Shown here: piece by piece, positions 20,388 through 29,088 of the stretch
Position numbering within the stretch: position 1 is the stretch's first letter
Layout: the number at the start of each line of letters is the position of its first letter
Assembly (NCBI GenBank): GCA_034509925.1
Contig: CM067528.1
Span: 7,872,501-7,936,500, forward strand
DNA length: 64,000 nucleotides
Source of the DNA: Hirudinaria manillensis
Taxonomy: Eukaryota > Annelida > Clitellata > Hirudinida > Hirudinidae
Direction: 5' to 3'
Position numbers and translations under genes: made by a program
The notes under the pieces: model-generated
Seen by the model: only the letters and a program-made list of their open reading frames with translations
Told to the model about the DNA's origin: nothing
Database searches by the model: none

Positions 20388-21436
20388 GTCGGTATTTGGA
20401 ATATTTAAAATAATTAATATGTTCGCCTTTCTTATTCAAATTTATTATTGTAGAAATTTACTTGAATGAACTTCTAGAGGGAACTTACTTAACTTATCCA
20501 ACGTTGCCAATTAGGAAGAGGGTAGAAATCGATTGATTTCTTTCAATCTTGTTACATATAATAGAAAACACTCAATTTTAATTAAGGATCCTGAGTTGGA
20601 GGCAAGAATACAAAAACTCAAGGCTCAACAAGAAATTAGAGATTACAACAAAATGGTCAAAAGTATTGCTGTTAAGGATCACATTGTAAGAGTTAAAGAA
20701 TGACTTATTTTATTTATTGCTGTATCAGTTTTTTTTGTGATTTGTTCATGAGTGCTTACATAAATATAAATAATAAATTTACTTTAAGGAAAAAGAAGAT
20801 TCCTTGGGATATCAGTGTATGCATATTCTTCAACTAGAGTTTTTAATAGTTCATTATCTTTATTGTTACATTTTCAAGTTTTTATCTTAATTTGTTTGCA
20901 TTGAGGAAGTTTATATATGAGTACTTTCCTAGAAGCATAATTCCTAGAAATAAAGTTAAATTTTGCTACATCCTGTATTGGCAAATGTAAAATATTATCA
21001 ATAAGTTTCATGATTAAATGTTCTTGCAATTATGTAGACAGGTCTTTGAATCGACAGTTGTTTATGATGCTCAATTTTATCATTACTGTCACTTGTGTCT
21101 TCATATTTGGCTACAAAGGCACTGAGTACTATCTGGGTCGCCCTTACTTGCCACTGGTCAGTTTTGGTTATAAACTTTTCTACAGTTTAAAGCATTAGCT
21201 TCTTTTATTAAGCAGCTGGAATAATTTAGTAATTATAAGAACATAGTAGTGCAGCTATTAGATTTTATAATATACTGCAGAACCAGACAGTTATGGCTAA
21301 CATCATTTTATGTAAATTTATTAACTAATGATTTCTTGAAAAATGGATTCATTTTTAGCAACTGATGTCAGGAATCATATTAGGCACTGTGGTGTTTGTG
21401 GCTGATTTGTACTTCATATTGAAGAATGAGCTGTAG
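20192..21436 (+). CDS. TMEM199: TMEM199/Vma12-like V-ATPase assembly factor, complete, 6 exons
   Basis: Vma12/TMEM199 is a two-helix ER membrane protein that helps assemble the V0 sector of the V-ATPase. Exons 20192-20387, 20454-20521, 20587-20685, 20789-20814, 21042-21156 and 21359-21436 join in phase to 193 codons plus TAG; human TMEM199 is about 208. Landmarks are YLNELLEGTYL (human YLHELLEGSEIYL), DPELEARIQKLKAQQE (human [19 protein letters not shown]), then helix 1 LFMMLNFIITVTCVFIFGY and helix 2 MSGIILGTVVFVADLYFIL near the C terminus. The start has a good context (aaaATGg) and no in-frame upstream alternative. The N-terminal 60 residues are diverged. Identity of the family is firm; the role is by family. 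Confidence 0.9.
20454..20521 (+). CDS. TMEM199: TMEM199 exon 2
   Basis: It codes IYLNELLEGTYLTYPTLP and ends IRKR. The acceptor is attattgtag and the donor is gtagaa. This is the best-conserved cytosolic block of the family. Confidence 0.88.
20587..20685 (+). CDS. TMEM199: TMEM199 exon 3
   Basis: It codes DPELEARIQKLKAQQEIRDY, then NKMVKSIAVKDHI, a coiled helix aligned with [27 protein letters not shown]. The donor is gtaaga. Phase is 0 on both sides. Confidence 0.9.
20789..20814 (+). CDS. TMEM199: TMEM199 micro-exon 4 (26 bases)
   Basis: It codes EKEDSLGY plus two bases, completing the phase needed to join exon 3 (phase 0) with exon 5 (one base in). The acceptor is ctttaag and the donor is gtgtat. 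It aligns with the TLSDLGKQ segment of the human protein. The phase argument makes it likely despite its size. Confidence 0.7.
21042..21156 (+). CDS. TMEM199: TMEM199 exon 5 (first membrane helix)
   Basis: It codes SLNRQLFMMLNFIITVTCVF, then GYKGTEYYLGRPYLPL, the first transmembrane helix and luminal loop. The acceptor is gtagacag and the donor is gtcagt. Confidence 0.9.
21359..21436 (+). CDS. TMEM199: TMEM199 exon 6 (second membrane helix, stop)
   Basis: It codes QLMSGIILGTVVFVADLYFI and ends LKNEL before TAG. The acceptor is catttttag. Confidence 0.9.
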   Translation, partial: QLMSGIILGTVVFVADLYFILKNEL

Positions 21437-21550
21437 CATTTGTGGAAGATCGCACAGACGCTTGCCTTCATTGATTTCATCTCTGAACATTTTTTAATAT
21501 ATTTATCTTCTTTGCAACTGATGGCCACAATTGATTTTTGGCAAATTAGG

Positions 21551-21556
21551 AATAAA
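21551..21556 (+). terminator. polyadenylation signal AATAAA for TMEM199
   Basis: This canonical hexamer lies about 115 bases after the TMEM199 stop codon and is the best-placed AATAAA after it. Confidence 0.6.
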
Positions 21557-21849
21557 ACCGAATTATTTGTGAAAATTTTATTTTTGAATGTTTGAAAACA
21601 CTCGTTTAATGAATGCCAGTCACACTTGTCTCATCTGGAGTAAGGTGAGGCATATTAATTAAGTTTAAATAAGATTGAAGGATTTTGCTTAATTAGGTCC
21701 ATTAGAAATAGTGATCATCTGGAAATCAAATTTAGCTGGGGAGGAAAATAACGAATTCATGATCTGCACTGAATTATCTTCCTAAAGAAAAATACTTCCC
21801 GACATTTCGCTATCGGTCAGAGTACTTCAAAATTTAATCCGAAAACTCC

Positions 21850-22525
21850 CTAAATTTTGTTTACTTTGCAAACCGAGGAAAACGAACGTGCTAAATTTAA
21901 CAAATATTTCTAATTTTAACAAAAGTTATATGTTAGCAATAGTTCCCATCTTTAGAATATGACATAATTTAGTAATACAAATTATTTAAATTCTCAGATC
22001 TTCCCTAATATCGTTTGGCGTTCTTTCCACTCGTCACAGATTTATGCCAAAAAATGATTCCAATATTTCAGTAGAACTTTCAAAGACCTTTCAAAAAATC
22101 TACAACACAATTTTAGCGGACCGAAACAAGACGCTCTATAATTTGTTTAATATTGCTTCTTAACTGCTCACAAAGATCTCTTTCCATCGTTTGGCGCGCT
22201 TTCCTCCTGTCACTCTGATTTGTTCCAAAATTCTATTCTCACATATCAATAGCTGCTTAAATGGGCTTTCAGAAAATCCACAAAAAAAAATTATAGCGTC
22301 CCGGTATAAGACTTTCTAAAAAACTTATTCTATCTTCGCTTTCAATCGTTCGTCGCGCTGTTCTCTCGCTACTCTCTTATGTAAATTGATTCTAATTTTC
22401 TAGCAGAATATTCAGACATTTCAGATAATTTATACCTCAGTTATAGCGGACCGGTACAAGGCGCTCTATAATCGTTTTAAAACTACTTACATCTTTCCAT
22501 CGTTTGGAGCGCTTTCTTCACGAAA
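21850..22525. repeat. degenerate tandem repeat, about 155-176 bp units, four copies
   Basis: The landmark tcgtttggcg(c)gctttcc recurs at 22011, 22187, 22346 (tcgttcgtcgcgc) and 22500. Spacings are 176, 159 and 154. A second landmark, tatagcg(g/t)(a/c)ccg-(a/t)acaag-c-ctcta, recurs in each unit. It lies in the spacer between TMEM199 and FARP. Confidence 0.75.
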
Positions 22526-22529
22526 AGAA

Positions 22530-23050
22530 ATCTTTATTTTTCCGGTTAAAACGAACGTTTGAAATATAAAATAAATAAAGTCGACAATGTGTTTTGTCAA
22601 TCATTTTTTTTAAATACTTCCTGAACTCGATCTTTCATTGATTCCAAGAGTTTCAGCCTCTTATTGTCCAACTTTATCACCTCGCTCTGACATTTTTTGC
22701 AATTCAAAAGTGCACCGTAGTAGAGGCCTCCCTGGGCCGAGCAGGGCTTTCGGCGTCAGACAAGTGAGCAGGCCGGGCACTTCAAAGCGTGCTTTAGATT
22801 CGCGTTTTACTTTGAGGATCACTTAAGAAACGGCTCATAATCTTTATAGGGTGATTCGACCTCATAAGAAACCTCAGAAATTTGCAAATTCTTGTCTTTA
22901 AAGGTAAGAATTTGTTTCGACATCAAGTCGCTTTCCTAAACCATAATAACGTAATAACGTTAACTATCGGTACTTTTATTTTATAAGACAACTTATAAGA
23001 AGTCTTATTATCTTAATGAACTTTTGTAAAACCTGTAATAAAAACATATT
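22530..23050 (-). mobile_element. composite of two Tc1 families
   Basis: 22530-22715 is the inverse of the 3' part of family B (9000-9170, including the cctcgctctgacattttttgcaattc block). 22785-23050 matches the N-terminal end of family A (45440-45720: tttgaggatcacttaa, taataacgttaact, ttttgtaaaacctgtaataaaa). A GC-rich junction of about 70 bp separates them. No intact ORF remains. Confidence 0.65.
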
Positions 23051-23872
23051 TTCTTGTTTTATTTCATCAATATTCAAATTTTGTCAATTTTAATTATATA
23101 TATATAATGACCGGAGAAATAATCTATCCCAATGATAGATGCAGTGTTATTTTTGCACTATAGTAATACAATTTAATAATTCTCAAGATGGCAAAGTTGG
23201 TATGGATCAGAGCCGATCACCTGATGGCAAAAAAATCGGGCAGCGGAACTTATACTTATACTAAGTATTACTTAGACAATGATGACAATTCTATATTATC
23301 TTCTAATGCCTAATGGGACAGATTTGCCTCAAGTGATGGCTCATCTGAAACTATTTCGTCGCTTGAAGAAGAGCAGGCAAAATATTCTTCAACATAATCG
23401 AATTTTGAGTTTGTTTCATCGGCATGTTTTTGGCATCTTATCAAATCACTAACTTCGGACAACTAATCCATTTTAAGGCTTTCCCGATAGCGAAATGGTT
23501 ACTGCATCAGGAGTCAAAGGAGTTTTATTTTGAGTTTCGCCATCCAAACCAGTGAAACATGTTATCTTCCGATACGTCTTCTGAACGCCGTATATGATTC
23601 GTCCCATGAATATATGTTACGACTCATTGCTAATATAAAAAACAAAATATGATTAAAAAAAATACCCTTTGTTCAGGTTAATCAGGTAGCGTTTCAAAAT
23701 CAAAAGCAAGCAAGTTTGCAGACATGCAAGGCAAATTAAAACGGTTAAAAATTGCATATCATTAATAAATATAGCTAATTTGTTAAATAAATTGAATGAT
23801 ATGTTTTAAGAAAAACATATGTATAATATATAAAAAAAATACTTTAAATATTTAAAAAATACTCAATCAAAC
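23051..23872. other. intergenic, no gene recognised
   Basis: The stretch is AT-rich apart from a short acidic-coding-like section near 23280-23480 with no usable start, splice pair or domain. Confidence 0.5.
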
Positions 23873-23936
23873 AAAACCCTAACCCTATCCCAAACCCTAA
23901 CCCTACCCCTATCCCTAACCCTAACCTTATCCCTAA
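23873..23936. repeat. interstitial telomere-type tract, degenerate (CCCTAA)n
   Basis: It contains about ten units of CCCTAA and near variants (ccctatccc, cctaccccta, ccttatcc). TTAGGG/CCCTAA is the common metazoan telomere repeat. Degeneracy and ordinary flanks on both sides show an internal relic rather than a chromosome end. Confidence 0.85.
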
Positions 23937-23999
23937 CTGGTTTTCATTTAAAAGGCAATTAATCTTCGTTGTTCCCACCAACGATTTAATGATATGCAC

Positions 24000-25426
24000 G
24001 GGGGGTGGAGCTATGCTTGCTCCGATGTTGAGCGAAAATAAGGGGGGCTTATCGATCGGGAACACCAGATTCACAAAGGAGTAAGGATGGACGCCATACA
24101 CAGATAAGGTTTTGAAAGGATTTTCTTTTAATTATAAGGCCTCTCGAAGAAAGATTTTTTGAATTAGGGGAAGTGCTGTTTTCACAACTTTCTAAACACA
24201 GTTTTCCAAAATTTGATTTTACTTTAGAAATAATTTTTACTAAAGAAAATCTTATGTACATCTCATAAACTCCGCGATAATCTAGACTCCTCCCGACCTG
24301 AATAATAAGTTCATGAATATTTAATTCTACCTGAGAGTTCAGATTCCTTCGGTCCGCCCTATAACCTCATCATTAGCAGCAGAGGAAAGAAAAAAAACTT
24401 AGTCATAAAAATAGTTTTCTAAAAAAAAAAATCAACAAAAAACCTTAATACGATATCCAATTTTCGCTGATCAAAATCTTGTAAATTAATTTGTCTACAA
24501 CACGCACGCGTCTGTGACTAATAGAGGACGTGCGTAAAACTCAAATATAACTCGCATGTTATGCGGGTGAAGATGCAGTATTTTCTGAAGTGTTTTCTAT
24601 TTTATTCTATTTAATTAACTGATAGCTGTAATATTTTTTGTCCTTATGCAATGAATTATGATAGAAAGCTCAATCTTTTGCTTTCTTTCGCCTTGCTACT
24701 CTATTTTGCAATTAGTAATCATACGTTTGTTTAAGTTTGTTATTAATTTCCATTTCACAACCGGGTAATTAAGACCTGGAAGCTATGCGGTATATGTATT
24801 AATACAATATAGGTGTTCGCTCGTTCCGAGATTTCGGGCGGAAGTGCTATTTGGAATTCGAAGTCTTGAAGATTAGACTGTGTATCGGGTTATTTTAGAT
24901 TTTTATCCTTATTTATTTTTGTGACGCATAGTCTTTTTTAAAATAAATGTTGTAAATGATTTTTTGAATTGATTTTTCTGGAAACCATTTGTAAAAGGCT
25001 ATAAATATTTTAGGTCGCTTATAAATGGAACAAGCTTATGCACCATAATTAAACATACCTCAACAGGCCGTATGAACATTAGTAATAACATTATTTTAAT
25101 AAGTCTTACTTGTGTTGTACACCTAAAAAGCATATTAATGCTAAAATAGATGATGCACAATGATTCGTGTTTATTCAACCATTAATTAATTTTAACATCA
25201 AACTTAAGATTTTCTTACAAATTTCATATTGTTTCTCAGGTGCTGTTTCAGCACCTTATTTGTTAAGATATTGAACAACATGCTTTAGAATATTTGCAGT
25301 TCAATGTAAAATAGACATTGTTGTCTATATTGTATGAAATGCATGATATAAAACTGCATTTTGTCAAATGTTAGTTATTTTATATTTTATCACCATTTTC
25401 GGTTCTGATGTTTTTTTTTGTTGCAG
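24000..25426. other. intergenic, nothing recognised
   Basis: The open frames at 23844-24101 and 24049-24261 read through the telomeric tract or lack any domain. I see no RNA gene or transposon end. Confidence 0.45.
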
Positions 25427-25505
25427 ACTTCATGGATATATTCATAGTGAAATACCTCATTGGGGTGACCCTACAACATTTTGAGTTCATGCATGTGACT
25501 CCTGA
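25427..25505 (+). CDS. candidate 5' exon of FARP (N-terminal extension or 5' UTR)
   Basis: A strong acceptor (long T tract then ttgcag) and a strong donor (GA|gtgagt) bound 79 bases. From ATG 25432 the frame is open (MDIFIVKYLIGVTLQHFEF...) and leaves two bases. Those join an acceptor at ctcaaaag before 28977 in frame with the FARP methionine at 28996. It may instead be an untranslated exon. No homology supports the peptide. Confidence 0.4.
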
Positions 25506-25943
25506 GTGAGTATAAAGAAATGAAGATAAAAGTTATAAATATAAACATTGTCTAAAGACATTACTAAACTCTGGGGTGATTATTCCAAATTTACCTTATA
25601 TTTCTTTATTAGGTTATTCAGAAACATAATGTGTGTACCTGAAAATTTATAATTTTCAAACCTTGACCATTGAATATTTGTTTGACTTCTAAGAATGGAA
25701 AAGAAAGTACAACTGGGTGATCCTGAAAGATGTCAGATTATGGCATTTAAGAAAGTAAATTATTCTATTTACAATATTTTCAAAGAGTTCATTTTGAAAA
25801 TATCTTGAGAAACTTCATGAGAACTCCAAAGGAACATGGTAAGAAAAATCTTGATGGGATACCCCCAAAGCCATCAAAGAAGAGCAGATGAATTCAAATT
25901 CCAGGGGACACAACGGGAAACTTTCAGAAGTTCATACATAAAT

Positions 25944-26102
25944 TGTTGTATCTTGAATTACTTGTGATATAATTAAGGACTACTTTGGGAATTGGAGATA
26001 CTAAGCTACTTTATTACCAAGAATGTGCCATTGCACTAGCCTCAAAAAGATTCTGAATATTAACTTAATAAATAACAAATATCATTACTTTTACCCACAA
26101 CA
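25944..26102 (-). mobile_element. probable LTR of a decayed retroelement
   Basis: On the minus strand a purine tract (gagggggaga) is followed by TGTTGTGGGTAAAAG and the block closes with TACAACA, giving matching TGTTG/CAACA ends. It follows the open C-terminal frame at 26111-26380. Length is 159 bp. Confidence 0.45.
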
Positions 26103-26940
26103 TCTCCCCCTCATATATAATCATAGATCTTCTTGCCTGCATCGATCACGAGACGCTTAGGTGGACTGCGATGGCGTGTGGATCTTATTGCTGGTTTTGG
26201 CATTGTGTCTTCTTGGGAGTGTTCCTCTACCATCGACTTGCCTCTGTCAAATGGACAACACCATTCCCTCTGTCTTGTTGACTTCTCAATTTGACCTTCC
26301 TTATTATCAGCATGCTTCTTCCTTCTTGACACGGACTTCCTACTGTTTCTCCTCCTATTTGTCGGATCTGCATCTGTCATGGCTTCTTGATCTCAACCTA
26401 CTCCTGTATCGTCTGTGATAACTCCTTGACCTTGATTCTCTGCCATCACTTGGAGAAATGGAGTGACATGAAGTACATGAATGGAACCTCCTTCTTTTGC
26501 CCTCATTTTTACCGATTGAATCGTCTTGTTCATGGACTGAGTAAGATCTCCTTGGAACTCTACTCATCCACTTACTGCCTATTAATGCAACACTGCCATC
26601 TACGTTGCCCCGTTCTTAGCCAGTGTGATTACTGCAGCAACCATCTGCTTCCTTCTCCTCCTGAGGCAATGGGTTCCGGACTTCTTTGCTAGGGAAGTCT
26701 CGAGAATCCCCAAATGCTGACCTATCTTCAGCTATGACTGGATCAGCCTCAACTGTCTTCCCTGGTTCATCCTGGAGCTCGTTCACTCTCTCAACAGGAT
26801 CAACATTAATCCTTTCCTCTTCCTCCTTCCAAGCATCGCAGTGGACAGGAGTAGTTACCACCAAGGTCTCTCTGCTGACCTTGCACATTATAGCTTCTTT
26901 TTGGGTCTCTCCCACTACATCAACTAGACTCCCGTACTTT
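26103..26940 (-). mobile_element. retroelement C-terminal coding remnant, Arg/Ser-rich
   Basis: Minus-strand frames at 26111-26380, 26355-26567 and 26616-26940 code acidic and then strongly basic RS/RH-rich text (RSRSYHRRYRSRLRSRSH), ending PPKRLVIDAGKKIYDYI just before a purine tract and LTR. The basic end resembles gypsy polyprotein tails. No catalytic domain is present. It is joined directly to the non-LTR copy at 26945. Confidence 0.45.
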
Positions 26941-26944
26941 TGGA

Positions 26945-27945
26945 TATGGAAGGCCCTCTTTGGCCACTTTATGCCACTACTTGCCAAACTGGAGCGACTA
27001 TTAAAAGCTATCATTGGCTTCTTTCATCTCTACACTCCCTCACTGAAGCGAAGCCACCTTACTCTTATGGCTCTCAGTGGCCTTCTTACCGTCATCCCTG
27101 CCACCATTGGGTGGCAATAATATCATCTTAGATGCTAAATTTTCTTTAGAGCGGTGCACTGTAATAGAAATCTCTATCACCAGCTCCGCGCCTCTCAGCC
27201 TAGGAATTGCCTCGGTGGTTTTATCATGACTGGAGATCCAAAACGTTTCCTTGTCTCTCATTTGCCAGATCCAGAATGATGCTGCCTCCACCTCTTCAGA
27301 CATCCTTGTCATCGCCCTCGTTCTTTCTTGGCTAGATAGGCCTATTTTTGTAAGGAATGCATACGTCAACTTGCTGACTATGCCCTTTGTGCCAACTTCT
27401 ATTGGGAAGAGGTCAGTTCTGAACCCTTTCGCTTCCAGGTCCACCGCCAGATCTGCATACTTTCTGTTCTGTCCTCCCACGGGACTGTCAACTCCACCAA
27501 AATGACAACATCAGCATCATATCCGGACTCATGCCACTTTCAATTAGCACCTGGGGATAGTTCCTCATTACTTTCTAAGTGGGTTGCGACTGTCCAGTCA
27601 TTTGTCTCTGCGAGCATGTCCTTTTTTGGTGTTTGACATCGCTTTCTGCAGAGGTGTGCGAATCCCTCGCGCAGGAAGTAAATCTTCCATTGCTTGATTG
27701 CATGCGAGTTTGCTCTGGATACTGCTGCTTTGGTGACCTCGCACACTTCTCGTAGGACCTGATTGTGTCGCCATGTATGCCAACCTTGGGCAAGGGTGTA
27801 TTTGCAGTTGCTGAGCACATGATGTAATGTCTCGGTTCTGCCACAAAGTCTGCATTTGGCGTCTTCTACTAAACTCCACCTCCTTAAATTGTCCTTGGAA
27901 GGCAACTGATCATAAATCGATCTTACCGCAAAGGCCAGCCAGAGC
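26945..27945 (-). mobile_element. non-LTR retrotransposon copy, RLE type, fairly preserved (copy e)
   Basis: Minus-strand frames carry NLRRWSLVEDAKCRLCGR, then [10 protein letters not shown] (CCHC zinc finger) and [26 protein letters not shown] (27540-27905). They continue with [20 protein letters not shown], then EVGTKGIVSKLTYAFL (27040-27480), the region downstream of the endonuclease core. At least one frame change separates the two. Homologous to 41240-42240. Confidence 0.78.
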
Positions 27946-27999
27946 TGGCTCCAGTTTTATCATTTCATTTGCTAAAGATTTCCATTTGCTTTATTTTCC

Positions 28000-28480
28000 A
28001 GCAGGAAATGCCCCAATTCACACCTCAAAGAAAAGAATGTCATTTTTTAGCAGGAAAAGTTGAATGTTATGAAATGGCCATTGTGTTCTCCTGATTTAAA
28101 TCCTATAGAAAGACTGACAAGGCAGGTTTATCACAATGGTAAACAATACTCAACTGTTATGGAGTTAAAAGAGGCAATAACTGAATCCTGGAAAAAGCCT
28201 GCCAAAGGAATACATGGAAGAATTGGTTGTGTCAATGAAATCAAGATGCAATAATAGAAAAGAATAGACAATGAACTTCATGCAACACTATTTTTGAATT
28301 AATCAAATGTTTAGAACCCTTATTAAATGTCTTTGGTTTCAAGATACTTAAAGATATGACAAAAATTAGACTTTATCTAGAAATTATTGTCAGATTATAG
28401 AATAAATTTTACATTAACTGAAATTTTTGTATCATATAACTTATAAAAATTTGGGTTTTGTAGAGTAGCTGTCAAATGAT
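28000..28480 (+). mobile_element. Tc1-like transposon relic, family C, copy 2 (3' half)
   Basis: Plus-strand frames give MKWPLCSPDLNPIERL (28063-28110), the motif containing the third catalytic acid, then [20 protein letters not shown]. An upstream QQ-NAPIHTSK block lies near 28010. The N-terminal half is absent. Confidence 0.7.
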
Positions 28481-28995
28481 ATCGCAAAAAGTCAATACCC
28501 ACCACATCGTCTCATCTTGGTTTGGGTCTACAATAAGTCTCAATTTTAACTGTCTTGATCCAAGACAGGACCAAAATTCTTTTACTACATTTATTATCTA
28601 CTAAATTAATATATTTACAATCGAGTTTTAAAAAAAATGTTTCATTTATATCCATTTACTTGTATGCCATTAATTGACAATAAATGTTCCTTGCAATTCT
28701 TTATTTTGTTTGATATCAGATGTCTAATAAGCCATTAAAAGCCATAAGCTCATCTTAACCCCTAATGATTAATGTCTTGGCCCTAGAAATGCTGAGCAGT
28801 CCTGAATAAGATGTTTTCTAGTGAAATTTTATAATCACCTTTATTTTTTAGACTTATTCTATCATACCAGGTGAATTCCATTGTTTCATTCATAACTTTC
28901 AACACAATTTTGTGGACTGATTGTGGATCTGAGCCCGTGATTATCATCTACATTGCAATAGTCATCATTTACTCAAAAGCTTCGAGAATATTGCC

Positions 28996-29088
28996 ATGAG
29001 TCAGCCAACTTCACCCACAGCAAGCAGGAAGAATTTGGTGTGCAGGGTCCTTATGTTGGATGATGCTGAGGAGATATTCTATGTTCCA
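28996..29088 (+). CDS. FARP1: FARP exon 1 (start of FERM F1)
   Basis: It codes [13 protein letters not shown], then [18 protein letters not shown], aligned with KIQMLDDTQEAFEVP of FARP. The donor is CCA|gtgagc. Phase is 0. Confidence 0.85.

Noticed and set aside
21359..21436. C-terminal KNEL of TMEM199 as an ER retrieval signal
   Set aside because: KDEL-type signals act in the lumen, whereas the C terminus of this family is cytosolic; the human protein ends GEL without such a signal, so this is probably chance.
23844..24101. 85-residue minus-strand frame with Gly/Leu repeats
   Set aside because: The repeat LGLGIGVGLGFG is just the translation of the CCCTAA tract.
26686..27120. 144-residue plus-strand open frame
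   Set aside because: It is the antisense shadow of the minus-strand retroelement and non-LTR coding remnants at the same place.
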